Source of the DNA: Elephas maximus indicus
Lineage: Eukaryota; Chordata; Mammalia; Proboscidea; Elephantidae
Length of the DNA stretch: 64,000 bases
Reading direction: 5' to 3'
Assembly (NCBI RefSeq): GCF_024166365.1
Contig: NC_064822.1
Span: 104,714,823-104,778,822, forward strand
Shown: positions 11,505 to 22,689 of the stretch, in pieces
How positions within the stretch are numbered: the first letter of the stretch is position 1
Layout of the letters: each line of letters begins with the position of its first letter
Made by a program: the position numbers and the translations under genes
Notes under the pieces: model-generated
What the model was told of the DNA's origin: nothing
The model's input: the letters and a program-made list of their open reading frames with translations, nothing else
Databases searched by the model: none

Positions 11505-11995
11505 TGTCTTAGTCATCCAGTGCTGCTGTAACAGAAATACCACAAGCGGATGTCTTTAACAAAGAGAGATTTATTTACTCACAGTGAAGTAGGCTAAAAG
11601 TCCAAATTTAGGGCTTCAGCTCCAGGGGTAGGCTTTCTCTCTCTGTCAGAGGAAGGTCCTTGTCCTTAATCTTCCCATGGTCGAGGAGCTTCTCAGGCAC
11701 AGGGACGCCAGGTCCAAAGGACACACTCTGCTCCTGGTGCTGCTTTCTTGGTGGTATGAGGTTCCCCTGTCTCTCTGCTAGCTTCTCTCTTTTATATCTC
11801 AAGATATTGCCTCAAGACACAATCCAATATCTTTGGATGAGTCTTGCCTCACTAACAGAACTGCCGCCCATCCTCTGTCATTAACATCATAGGGGTAGGA
11901 TTTAAAACACATAGGAAAATCACGCAATACCGGGAATCATGGCCCAGCCCAAATGATACACACATTTTGGAGGGGACATAATTCAATCCATGACA
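11505..11995 (-). mobile_element. Solo LTR, MaLR-like afrotherian family, in RTE
   Basis: On the minus strand it starts TGTCATGGATTGAATT and ends CTAAGACA (plus strand TGTCTTAG ... CCATGACA). Exact 5-base target duplication GGATT at 11500–11504 and 11996–12000. Length 491. It interrupts the reverse transcriptase between the segments ending CTTCAGTAT and starting GTGCCTCAAC, which are contiguous in the second RTE at about 17431–17450. Same family as 19873–20388, 24619–25152 and 56252–59783. Confidence 0.9.
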
Positions 11996-12675
11996 GGATT
12001 GTGCCTCAACATAAACAAAAATCCTCACAACTAGACCCGTAGGCAACATCATGATAAACAGAGAAAAGATTGAATTTATATTTGGCTCCACAATCAACGC
12101 CCATGGAAGCAGCAGTCAAGAAATCAAATGACTCATTGCATTGGACAAATCTGCGGCAAAAGACCTCTTTAAAGTGTTGAAAAGCAAAGATGTCACTTTA
12201 AGGACTAAGGTGCACCTGACCCAAACCATGATATTTTCAATTGTCTCTTATGCATGCAAAATCTGGACAATGAGTAAGGAAGACCTAAGAAGAATTGATG
12301 CCTTTGGGGGTGAATTATGGTGAAGAATGTTGAATATACCATAGACTGCCAGAAGAATGAACAAGTCTGTCATGGAAGTAGTTTCACCAGAGTGGTCCTT
12401 GGAAGCAAGGATGGCAAGACTCCTTCCTGTGTACTTTGGAAATGTTATCAGGAGAGATCCAACCTGGAGAAGGACACCATGCCTGGTAAATAGAGGGCCA
12501 TCAAAAGAGTGGAAGACCGCCCCCCCCAATGAGATGGATTGACACAGTGGCTGCAAAAATGGTCTCAAGCATAGCAACAAGTATGAGGATGGAGCAGGAT
12601 GGGTAATATTCTGTCTGTTATACATAGGGTCGCTTTGATTTGGAACCGACTTGACAACATGTAACAATGACAACC

Positions 12676-13320
12676 ACCTTGGAAGTGACATCTCATCAAT
12701 TCTGTCATATTCTATTTGTTAGAAGCGAGTCAATAGTCCAGCCCATACTCTAGGGCAGGAAATCACACAAGGGCATGAATACCAAAAAGTAGGGATCACT
12801 GTGGCCTATCTTAGAGGCTGCCTACCACAGGCATTGATTAAATGGGTAAGGTAAACCACAATTCATAATTCTTGGCAGAATACTTCTGTTATGGAAGGGA
12901 GGAGTAGCACAAAGGATGCTCCACGGCCAGAAGAGTGGATGCCAGGAGCAGCAGGAACCCAAGAGCAGCCAACAGGTTGATTAAGTTGAAGTATCAAAGC
13001 AGCAACAGCCCAATGGATTGACCCTTACCCATCCCTTTTTCCCTTTTGGCCAAGCAGTAGAGATGAAAAGCATGTCCCACACCTTCCCTGCTCTCATTGC
13101 AAACAGGTTTAAAAGAAAGCATGTGAAGCAGCACTCTCCCCACCCCCACCTCCAGTTTGTGGGCTGTTTAAAGAGAAACGAAAGACAGCCTAACCAGTAA
13201 TAACAATGACAAAGATGAGCACACAATCAAGAATCATATAACATTTCAGAAAAGCCACATCTGTCAAGGAGAGGTAATAAGTTAAAAGCTAAAAAGAACT
13301 TAGAGCTAAGATCAAGTAGA
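12676..13320. other. Gene-free stretch, nothing firmly identified
   Basis: 12700–12830 (CATATTCTATTTGTTAGAAG, GGCAGGAAATCACACAAGGG) looks like an old repeat end that I cannot name. No coding signal. Confidence 0.35.
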
Positions 13321-14290
13321 ACCAGGAGTTCAAATGAATGTAATGAACATTGTTAGGGAGAAAGAGAGGATATTATTTCCATAAAACAAGAAAAGGCAGG
13401 TATGAAAAAAGCAATTAGAGATCTTGGAAATAGAAAATGTAATCGTCGAAATGTAAAACTCAGCTCATCTGAAGAATTTCAGAATGGTCCTGCTGAAGTT
13501 TAAACTACTCTATAGAATGTACAAAGGGATAAGAGATGGAAAGCATGAAAGAAAAGTCAAAAACATGGAGAATAGATCCAGAAAGTGCTAAAGCTGTCTG
13601 TCAGGAGGTTCTGTGGGAAAGAATAGAGTATATAGTACTTCTCAAATTTTAATGTGTATAGAAATTATTTGGGGATCTTACAAAAATGCAGATTCCAATT
13701 TAGTGGATCTGGGATGGGATGATGCTGCAAGTCCATAGACCACACATTAATGAAAATTATCCAAAGCAGAAGAAAGACATAAATCCTCAGACTGAAAGGC
13801 CCTTCAAATACCCATTTGGATAAATTAAAGCATATGCTGGAACATATTATAATTAGATATCAGGACTATCAGACCTACCCTATTTTCACCGAATCAGAAT
13901 CTACATTTTAAATTTCAGGACATCAAAGTTAAAGAGAAAATCCTAAAAGCCTCCAGAGAACTAAAAAAAACCCAGAATACCTGTAAAGGAACAAGAATCA
14001 TATTAACATCAGACTTCTCAATAGAAACATGAGATGCACGAAGACAACGGAACAGTGTTGCCTAAGTGCTGAAAGAAAGTAACTTCGTACCTAGAGTTCT
14101 GTACCCAACCAAAATATCATACAAATATGAAATTTTCAGACATATAGGATAAAAAATAGAAAGTTTATCACTCACAGATCCTTTCCAAAAGAATCTTCAG
14201 GGTAATACTCCAAATAGAAAGTAAAAAATGAATCTAAGAGAAAGTAGTTCTAAAAGAAAGTTATAGATTACAAAGGCAAAGGTAATAAAA
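13320..14290 (+). mobile_element. L1M/HAL1-like ORF1-region relic
   Basis: Segments at 13925–14180 (AAAATCCTAAAAGCCTCCAG, CAGACTTCTCAATAGAAAC, AAGTGCTGAAAGAAAG, TAGAGTTCTGTACCCAACC) follow the order of the common L1/HAL1 ORF1 sequence in sense orientation. Frames are destroyed. A MER5-like DNA element is embedded at about 13636–13750. Left limit uncertain. Confidence 0.5.
13636..13750 (+). mobile_element. MER5-like hAT (Charlie) remnant
   Basis: Contains TAGTACTTCTCAAATTTTAA, GGGGATCTTACAAAAATGC and ATAGACCACACATTAATG, the pattern of the non-autonomous hAT element MER5. It splits the L1/HAL1 relic. Confidence 0.55.
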
Positions 14291-14424
14291 ATAAAAGAAT
14301 AATAAAACTTACTAAATATAAATAAATACTAATTATTAAAAAATCATTATTTTCAAAATAGAAACAAAAATAAAAGTTATGAGTGCAATCTTATGGAGAT
14401 ACCTAGAGCCACCTTGCCTGTCTC

Positions 14425-14925
14425 CCATCTGTCTATCTATTCATTCATTTTTTTCTATAATTATTTATTGAGCACCTACCCTGTGACAAGCTGTATGCCA
14501 GGCATGGTGCTAGATTGGATCTGTGCAAACAAAGATGAACAAAATAAACATGGCTTTCACTCATGGAGGTTACAGTTCAGTGGAAAAGACAGATAACAAA
14601 ACAAGTAAACAATTAAAAAAGCTTGTTGCTGTCAAGTCGATTCCGATTCATAGTGACCTTATTGGACAGAGTAGAACTGCCCCATAGAGTTTCCAAGGAG
14701 TGGCTGGTGGATTCAAACTGCCAACCTTTTGGTTAACAGCCCAGCTCTTAACTACTGTGACACCAGGGCTTCAGACAAACAATTAGTAAATACATAATTA
14801 GGAACTGGAGGTGCCATGAAGGAAGACAACAAGACATTGTGTAAGAGAGTAATAGTAACGGGAATAATAGAGAAGGTCTTTCTGAGGAAGTGATAGGGAA
14901 AGTGAAATCTCAATAACACACCCCC
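14425..14925 (+). mobile_element. L2 3' region fragment
   Basis: TTTATTGAGCACCTACCCTG, GCCAGGCATGGTGCTAG and CTCATGGAGGTTACAG are characteristic of L2. The relic continues past the AfroSINE at 14616–14776 with L2-like text up to about 14920. Confidence 0.6.
14616..14776 (-). mobile_element. AfroSINE with target duplication
   Basis: Reverse-oriented SINE between two AAACAATTA copies (14607–14615 and 14777–14785). Interrupts L2. Confidence 0.88.
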
Positions 14926-15530
14926 TCCTTACTTATTCACATGGTTAGTTTCCAAACACCAGATCATTATGTGAAATCAGTGTTATGTGAAACTGGAGGA
15001 TGACCATACCAAATCACAAAATGGAGGATGACTACATCATTACATAACTGCCAAATTGTATCATTACATAACTGCCAAACCACTGAGAATCATGGTCCAG
15101 CCAAGTTGACGCATAACCTCAACCAGGGCCAGATTAGGTAATAACTAAGGTACTCACAGGACTACTTATGCATACTTACTAATCTGTAGTGAACAAATTC
15201 ACCTGTTTTTCACCACGCCTCTGAACCGATGTGAAATCGTTCGCTACATATTAATAAGTAAACACAAGAAAGCCTGTGTGCACCTTGCTCAATATTAGCC
15301 AGCACATACCTTGCTTACTGGTTAGGCTTCCCCTGACCTTAACCATCAAAGCCACCGTTGCTCTCGCCTTGCACCTCAGCATTTGTTACTGCCAGATGTA
15401 CATCGTTAAAGAACAAAATAGTTGGATAATAGATTTCTTACTATTGTCATTAATGCAAAATATCAGATAACGAGATAGTCAATAAGTGAGAAGGTGTAGG
15501 AAGATAATAATAGCTAGTATTTACTGAGTG
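14926..15530. other. Unassigned stretch with short tandem duplications
   Basis: Contains a 24-base-period duplication (ATCATTACATAACTGCCAAA at 15036–15055 and 15060–15079) and a doubled TGGAGGATGAC. It could be part of an LTR or other repeat that I do not recognise. No coding signal. Confidence 0.35.
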
Positions 15531-15534
15531 CTTA

Positions 15535-15740
15535 CTAAAACCAGTTTCCCTGGAGTTTACTCTGGCTCATAGTGACCTGGTTTGTCAGGGTAGAACTATG
15601 CTCCACAGGGTTTTCAATGGCTGATTTGGGGGAAGTAGATTGCCAGGTCTTTCTTGTAAGGGGCCTCAGGGTACACTTGAATTGTCAACTTTTGGTCAGC
15701 AGCTGAGTGCATTAACAGTTTTCACCACCCAGGGACTCCT
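15535..15740 (-). mobile_element. AfroSINE (diverged, long subfamily)
   Basis: Reverse orientation; CTCCACAGGGTTTTCAATGG and GATTGCCAGGTCTTTCTTG blocks followed by a degraded tRNA-like head ending CACCCAGGGACTCC. Confidence 0.8.
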
Positions 15741-15974
15741 TATAAGCAATAACACTCTGGAAAAACTTTGGTTGATTCTGACTGCATTTTCAAGGACCTT
15801 TTTAGAATATGCCGTGTTATGATATTTTCTCGTCCAAGGGAGAAATGAAATTGATAAATTATCACTATTGTTGCCGGATTGAAGTCCTGCTTCCGAGAGA
15901 TAACTTATATGTTTTCAATATACAATAGATTTTTTATATCCCTTTGTACAGACTACTATGCTTACTACTTTTAA

Positions 15975-16218
15975 AGGTTTCTATAGGGTTGCTAGGAAAC
16001 CCTGGTGGCATAATGGTTAAGTGCTATGGCTGCTAATCAAAGGGTCAGCAGTTCAAATCCGCCAGGCGCTTCTTGGAAACTCTATGGGGTAGTTCTACTC
16101 TGTCCTATAGGGTCGCTATAAGTCGGAATCAACTCGATGGCACTGGGTTTGGTTTTTGGTTTATATGGTTGCTATCAGTAAGAATCGACTCGATGGCAAT
16201 GGGTTTTTGGTTTGGTTA
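15975..16218 (+). mobile_element. AfroSINE nested in the tail of another AfroSINE
   Basis: A complete sense SINE (15995–16162; CCCTGGTGGCATAATGG ... CAACTCGATGGCACTGG) sits inside the 3' part of an older copy. The older copy leaves CTATAGGGTTGCT before it and GGTTGCTATCAGTAAG plus CGACTCGATGGCAATGGG after it (16163–16218). Confidence 0.82.
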
Positions 16219-16728
16219 TTAGAGAGTAGAAAATGCTTGCGTCTTAATACCTCAAATGAGAAAAAAAAAGTTGCAGTTGGTTGTCACCACTATCAGTCAT
16301 TTCTGCGCTAGTAAAATTTACGGAAGGGCAATACTGACACCTTTCCCCTAAGAAAGAGTTACCAGGCTAATCTCTTAAAACTTGACCATGAATGAACCTC
16401 TCTTTGTTACCCCTTTTAAGACAAAGAGGTCTCAAACATTTGGAAAGAAAGAATAAGCCTCACCAGCAGAGGGCTGAGAAACCGCAGTAGGTTCTGTCTG
16501 ATCATTACTTAACATTTGGGTACATTAATTTAAAAATAAGGTAACTATAGAAAAAGCTTTTTTGGTTGATCTATGTCTGTTTTTATTGTAAAATTTTAAA
16601 TCTCAGTTCATTAATTAGGGTCTGATGAAGAAAAAGAAGCCTTATCTTGGCAAAATCCTGTATCTGATAAGGGCAAATATTACTGTAAGGGGAACAGAAA
16701 GCCATTGAAGTATTTTAAGGCAGGTAAA
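16219..16728. other. Gene-free stretch, nothing identified
   Basis: No coding, RNA or recognisable repeat signal; AT-rich. Confidence 0.35.
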
Positions 16729-19265
16729 TGCAATGCTGGAAAGCTCACTTGTTTATGCCAAGAAATTTGGAAGACAGCTACCTGGCCAACCAGCTAGAAT
16801 AGATCCATATTTGTGCCCATTCCAAAGAAAGATGATTCAATCGAAATGCAGAAATTATTAAGCAATGTTAACATAATACACAAGTAAAATTATACTGAAG
16901 ATAATTCAAAAGCAGTTGCAGCAATACATCCACAAAAGACTGCCAGAAATTCAAGCCCAATGCAGAAGAGGACATGGAATGCAGGATATCATTGTTGATG
17001 TCAGATGGATCTTGGCTGAAAGCAGAGAATACCAGAAAGATGTTTACTTCTGTTTTATTGACTATGCAAAGGCATTCAACTGTGTGGATCATAACAAATT
17101 ATGGGTAACGTTGGGAAGAATGGGAATTCCAGAGCACTTAAGTGTGTTCATGAGGAACCTGTACTTAGACCAAGAGGCAGCCCTTTGAATAGAACAAGGT
17201 GATACTATGTGGTTTAAAGTCAGGAAAGGTGTGGATCGGGGTTGTATCCTTTTACCATACTTATTCAATCTGTATGCTGAGCAAATAATCAGAGAGGTGG
17301 ACTACATGAAGAACATAGCAGCAGAATTGGAGGAAGACTTATTAACAATGTGTGTTATGCAGGTGATACAACCTTGCTTGCTGAAAGCAAAGAAGACTTG
17401 AAACACTGATGAAGATCAAAGGCTACAGCCTTCAGTATGGATTACGCCTCAACATAAAGAAAACAAAAATCCTCATAATTGGACCAATAAGCAACATCAT
17501 GATAAATGGAGAAAATATTGAACTTGTCAAGGATTTCATTTTACTTGGATCCACAATCAACGCCCATGGAAGCAGCAGTCAAGAAATCAAATGACCGGTG
17601 AATCTGTGAAACAGTTCATAACGTGGAGGAATCCAGAAGGCATTACGCTAAGTGAAATTAGTCAGTTGCAAAAGGACAAATAATGTATGAGACCCCTATT
17701 ATAAGAACTCAGGAAATAGTTTAAACAGAGAAGAAAATATGCTTTGATGGTTACAAGAGGGGGGAGGGAGGGAGAAGGGGATTCACTGATTAGATAGTAG
17801 ACAAGAACTAATTAAGGTGAAGGGAAGGACAACACACAATACAGGAGAGATCAGCACAACTGGACTAAACCAAAAGCAAAGCAGTTTCCTGAATAAACTG
17901 AACGCTTCAAAGGCCAGTACAGCAGGGGTGGGGATTTGGGGACCATGGTTTCAGGGGACATCTAGGTCAATTGCCATAATAAAATCTCTTAAGAAAACAT
18001 TCTGCATCCCATTTTGGAGAGTGGTGTCTGGGGTCTTAAACGCTAGCAAGCGGCCATCTAAGACACATCAGTTGGTCTCAACCCCCATGGAGAAAGGGAG
18101 AACGAAGAACACCAAAGACACAAGGCAAGCATGAGCCCAAGAATCAGAATGGGCCACATAAATCAGAGACTACATCAGCCTGAGACCAGAAGAGCTAGAC
18201 GGTGCCCGTCTACAACCGATGACTGCCATGACAGGGAACACAACAGAGAATCCCTGAAGGAGCAGGAGAGCAGTGGGATGCAGACCTCAAATTCTCATAA
18301 AAGACCAGACTTAATGGTCTGACTGAGACTAGAAGGACCCCGGTGGTCATGGCCCCCAGACCTTCTGTTAGCCCAAGACAGGAACCATTTCCAAAGCCAG
18401 TTCTTCAGACAGGGATTGGACTGGACTGTAAGACAGAAAATGATACTGGTGAGGATTGAGCTTCTTGGATCAAGTAGACACATGAGACTATGCGTGCAGC
18501 TCCTGTCTGGAGCGGAGATGTGAAAATTGAGGTGGACAGAAGCTGGCCGGCTGAGTGGACACAGAAATACAGGGTGGAGAGAAGGAGCGTGCTGTCTCAT
18601 TAGGGCGAGAACAACCAGGAGTATATACCAAGGTGTATATAAGGTTTTGTATGACAGGCTGACTTGATTTGTAAATTTTCACCTAAAGCACAATAAAAAT
18701 TAAAAAAAAAAAAAAGAAATCAAATGACACATTGCATTTGGCAAATCTGCTGCAAAAGACCTCTCTAAAGTATTAAAAAAGCAAAGATACCATTTTAAGA
18801 ACTAAGATGCGCCTGATCCAAACCATGATGTTTTCAATCACCTCACATGCATGTGAAAACCGGACAGTGAATAAGGAAGACCGAAGAACTGATGCCTTTG
18901 AATTATGGCCTTGGCAAAGAATATTGAATATACCATGGACTGCCAGAAGAATGAACAAATGTGTCTTGGAAGAAGTACAGCCAAAATGCTCATTAGAAAT
19001 AAGGATGACGAGACTTCATCTCACATATTTTGGACAGGTTATCAGGAGGGACCAGTCCCTAGAGAAGGACATCATGCTAGGCAGAGTAGAGGGTCAGTGA
19101 AAGACAGGAAGACCCTCAACAAGATGGATTGATGCAGTGGCTGCAACAACAGGCTCAAGCATACAACGACTGTGAGGATGGTGCAGGACCAGGCAGTGTG
19201 TCGTTCTGCTGTACATGGGGCGGCTATGAGTCAGAACCAACTCGACAGCACCTAACAACAACAAC
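16729..19265 (+). mobile_element. 5'-truncated RTE LINE split by an L1
   Basis: Starts within the reverse transcriptase (CCATTCCAAAGAAAGATGATT near 16817). It retains RRGHGMQDIIVDVRWILAES, YFCFIDYAKAFNCVDHNKL, KGVDRGCILLPYLFNLYAEQ and KIKGYSLQYGLRLNIKKTKI. The L1 at 17596–18713 follows, then the C-terminal region (MRLIQTMMFSITSHACENRT, LWPWQRILNIPWTARRMNK, MTRLHLTYFGQVIRRDQS) and the 3' end CACCTAACAACAACAACG. A frame break near 17190 and others make it dead. About 1.4 kb of RTE once the L1 is removed. It helps define the target sites of insertions in the other RTE. Confidence 0.85.
17596..18713 (+). mobile_element. L1 3' end inserted in RTE, 15-bp TSD
   Basis: Severely 5'-truncated L1: the end of ORF2, the 3'UTR and a poly(A) tail after AATAAA at 18692–18697. 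Exact 15-base target duplication AAGAAATCAAATGAC at 17581–17595 and 18714–18728. The same 3'UTR recurs in reverse at 50831–51169 and 57158–58180, so this is a family active in this lineage. Confidence 0.93.
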
Positions 19266-19850
19266 GATGGAGGCTCTGGACATGGACACTCCAGGGGCTT
19301 CCGGTTAGGCAAAAGACATCAATGCCTGTGGGACAGTAGTGCATCACTTTTTGGGACACGGAAGCTTCACATTGGGAAACCTCCCAGACCTAGCTCTGTG
19401 CATCTCTCCATTATATCTTTTTTGTTATAAGAAAACTGTAATTGTAAATATAGCACTTTCTGTGAGTTCTGTGAGTCATTCTAGCAAACTATTGAACTCA
19501 AGGGAGTAGTGGGAGCTAAAAGATCAGTAGTGAGGGGGCTGGGGACCCCAATCTTATGATTGTATCCTGAGGTAATAGAGGAAATCCTTGAATTTGCAGC
19601 CAGCTGAAGTGAGGGGGTTATGTGGACTCCCAAGCTTGTGGCTGGCATTTGATGTCTTGGGCAGACTTGACAGTGTGGAGGACTGTGTCCCTTAACTTGT
19701 GAGATCTGACCCAGCCCAGGTGGTTAGAATCACAGAGGGAAGTGCTGCATGTGCAGCTGGTGTCAGGACGGAAGTAACAGAGAAGCGGGATTTTGATGTT
19801 TTTCCATGTGCCAGGAGTTCAAGACTGGCCTTTTAAAACCATGTTCACTT
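19266..19850. other. Gene-free stretch, nothing identified
   Basis: No exon, RNA gene or repeat family that I can name. Confidence 0.35.
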
Positions 19851-20497
19851 TGTTATTGTTGTTGTTAGGTGCTGTCATGGATTCAATTTTGTTCCCCAAA
19901 AACATGTGTATCAGTTTGGCTAGGTCATGATTCCCGGTATTGTGTGATTGTCCAACGTTTTGTCATCCGATGTGATTTTCTATGTATTGTAAATTCTATC
20001 TCTATGGTGTTAATGAAATGGGATTAGTGGCAGTTATGTTGATGAGGCAGGACTCAATCTACCAGATTAGATTGTACCCTAAACCAATCTCTTTTGAGAT
20101 ATAAAAGAGAGAGGTGAGCAGAGACATGGGGACCTCATAGCACCAAGAAAGAAGCACTGAGAACATAGTGCCTCCTTTGGACCCAGGGTCTCTGCACTGA
20201 GAAGCTCCTCGGCCAGAGGAAGATTGGTGACAAGGACCTTCCCCCAGAGCCAACGGTGAGAAAAAGCTTTCCTCTGGGGCCCTAAATTCGGACTTCTAGC
20301 CTCCTAGGCTGTAAGAGAATAAATTAGTCTTTGTTAAAGCCATCCTCTTGTGGTATTTCTGTTATAGCAGCACTAGATATCTAAGACAGATGCCATCAAG
20401 TCATTTCCAACTTATAGAGACCCTTGGACAACAGAATGAAACACTGCCTGGTCTCACACCATCCTCAAAATCATTGCCATGTTTGAGCTTTTATTAG
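19851..20497 (-). mobile_element. RTE 3' fragment split by an LTR
   Basis: Reverse RTE tail: GTTATTGTTGTTGTTAGGTGC before the LTR; ATGCCATCAAGTCATTTCC and AACACTGCCTGGTCTCACACC after it. It matches the reverse complement of 24301–24423. Confidence 0.8.
19873..20388 (+). mobile_element. Solo LTR, MaLR-like afrotherian family
   Basis: Begins TGTCATGGATTCAATTTTG, contains a promoter-like GAGATATAAAAGAGAGAG and the poly(A) signal AATAAA within GAGAATAAATTAG, and ends ATCTAAGACA. Flanked by GGTGC (19868–19872) and GATGC (20389–20393), a one-mismatch 5-base target duplication. Length 516. No internal retroviral region. Confidence 0.87.
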
Positions 20498-20939
20498 GAT
20501 CTCATTATATAGACATGATTGATTGGATCAGCTCACCTCTCCTGAGGTCAGCTGATATCACCTAGTGGTCTTTTTGGTCTGGCCAGTCCCCACCTGACTC
20601 ACCTCATTAGCATAAACCATCAGGTATGGTTCGGAGGTCTCATCAAAGGCACTTTAATTACTGGAGAATTTCCAAGATTTTAGAGGTTATCTCTCAGGAA
20701 CCAAGGGCAAAGACAAAATTCTTTGAGTAAAATTAATTTTAAACCCCATGCATAGTTTTCAACATAGTAAGATACAGAAATAAATACAGTTGGAAGTGGT
20801 GTGTGTGTGTGTAGAACAGATTCCCTAGCTCTATTCACAGACAGGGTCTGGGAGCAGCAGTACCCTCAGAGCAACAAGCACAACCAATGTCAAGATCTTG
20901 GTTTCTAAATAACATTCTCCACTAAAAGGACCCAGATTT
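20498..20939. other. Unassigned stretch, possibly old LTR
   Basis: Text such as ACTGGAGAATTTCCAAGATT and GGAACCAAGGGCAAAGAC resembles an old LTR, but I cannot assign it. A short GT run lies near 20802–20812. Confidence 0.3.
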
Positions 20940-22445
20940 CCTTGGAGAAATGACTGGTTCCAGACTCAAAGTAAGGGAAGTACAAAATGAGCCTAAAATA
21001 TGTTGTTATGGTGCAAAGTAATGTTAAAAATTATGAGGTCTTGCTAAAAGGAGACAGAAGCCAGCTTGAAAGTCAGCCCTCTGACCACATCAGGGAGAAC
21101 TTGCATATCAAAATAAATTATGTAATTGGATAATAATCCACTGAATAAAATAAAAATCTGTGAGTCCTTACTGATATAAATAGATAAATAAATTGAAAAT
21201 ATGATGAGGAATGGGATATTTACATAATCTCAAGATACCCCCCTCCCACACAGACAATTCTGGTTAATTACAAAGGGGAAAAGAATAATTTATAGCAGAG
21301 AAACCCGGAAGATACCACTTTAATCAAGTAATCAAACTAACACCACCAGTAACAGTACAAGTCAAAATGCATGTCGCCACATAGGATGCAGTAGGAAGAA
21401 GACAGCATCACTTCAGGGATAGTGCTGCCTAAGTCTAATCATGAGGATAGTCTTGAGTCTAACCAACAAGAAACACCTGACAAACCTAAATTGAGGAAAC
21501 TTTTGCAAAATAACTGACTTATAATCCTCAAAAGTAGCAAGGTCACGAAAGTCAAGAATGAAGAACTGTTCCAAATTGAAGGAGACTAAAGTGGTGTAGC
21601 AACTAAATACAACGCATGATTTGGACTGGATTCTTTTGTTATAAAGGACATCACTGGGAAAATTGGTGAAACTCGAATGGGGTCTGAGGATTATACGGTA
21701 GGAAAGTATCAATGTTATTTTGTTTTATTTTTGATGGTTGTCGTGATCATTAAGGTTGTGTGTCACCTGGGCTGGGCCATAATTCTCAGTGGTTTTGCAG
21801 TTATGATATAGTTTGGTGGTCATATAATGATATAATCACCTCCATGATGGGATCTGCTGTGTGTAGCCAATCAGTTGAAAGGGAGTTTCCTTTGGGGAGT
21901 GGCCTCTATCCAAGACATGTGGACTTTCTGGCACCGCTTGGTGACTTTTGCTCTGTTCTTGATCCTACATTTGGCTCATCAACATCTGACCTCTAGTTCT
22001 TGAGACTTGAGCCAGCAGCCTGTCATCTTACCTGCCAACCTTGGATTCATCAGCCTTCGAAGCCGTGAGCCAGCAGCCTGCTTTCTGACCTGTGGATCTT
22101 GGGCTCATCAGCACCTCAGCACCTGCAGCTATGTGAGTCAGAAGAAGCCTCCAGCCTGATGCCTGACCCACGGACTTGGGACTTGCCAGCCTCTACAACC
22201 TCGTGAGCCATTTCCTTGAGATAAATCTCTGTCTCTTTTTCTATATATATATGAGTATACATATATATGCTTCACTGATTTTGCTTCTCTAGAGAACTCA
22301 GCCTAAGACAGTTGTGTTGTAATTATGTAAAAGAATGTCCTTGTTTGCAGGAAATACACTAAATTATTTGGGAGAGTTGGGGAAACGTATTGGCAACTTA
22401 CTCTCAAATGACTGAGAAAAAAGTTGTTTGTATCATTCATGCAAA
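20940..22445 (+). mobile_element. L1M 3' end, split by an LTR
   Basis: GACAAACCTAAATTGAGG, AACTGTTCCAAATTGAAGG and ATGATTTGGACTGGATTC, and beyond the LTR GAATGTCCTTGTTTGCAGG and CAACTTACTCTCAAATGAC, are the order of the L1M (L1MB/MC-like) 3'UTR. Sense orientation. Confidence 0.65.
21742..22310 (+). mobile_element. Solo LTR, ERVL/MLT2-like, 5-bp TSD
   Basis: Same family as 3369–3871 (GGGCTGGGCCATAATTCTCAG ... CTAGAGAACTCAGCCTAAGACA). Exact GTTGT duplication at 21737–21741 and 22311–22315. The first base has changed from T to C. It interrupts an L1M 3'UTR. Confidence 0.82.
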
Positions 22446-22689
22446 TTTTTTGTAAGTTTGAGATTGTTTCACACACACACAAAAAAAAAATGTTAAAAAA
22501 TAAAAGAAAAAGTCACTCTTTGGAGAAACTTCAGATGATTTACCAAAAGTCAAGGATGCCCCCTGGACTGCAACTGTTTAATATAATATCAGAAGTTCTG
22601 TATAATGATGTAAGAAAAAAGTCAAATAAGAATAACAAAAAAAACACAAGGTGTAACGATTAAGAGGGAATATATAAAACTGTTTTATT

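Larger units (their letters stand above)
8832..12675 (+). mobile_element. Near full-length dead RTE LINE
   Basis: 5'UTR-like start at about 8832. A decayed endonuclease follows: an ILGIS motif near 9300, IQIYAPTS at about 9680 and ITGDWNLKVG at about 9790. The reverse transcriptase lies at 10620–11510, with FVPIPKTGDP, ARFRRGHGMRD, YLCFIDYAKGFNCVD, VHQGCILSPYLF and a catalytic block SLRCADNTT (where YADDTT is expected). A C-terminal region lies at 12090–12530 and the 3' end repeats AACAATGACAACC. Multiple stops and frameshifts kill it. Removing the SINE at 9359–9528 and the LTR at 11505–11995 leaves about 3.2 kb, the usual full RTE length. Confidence 0.85.

Noticed and set aside
10106-11559. 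Reverse-transcriptase open frames that look like a host gene
   Set aside because: They are pieces of one dead RTE LINE with stops and an LTR insertion, not a cellular gene.
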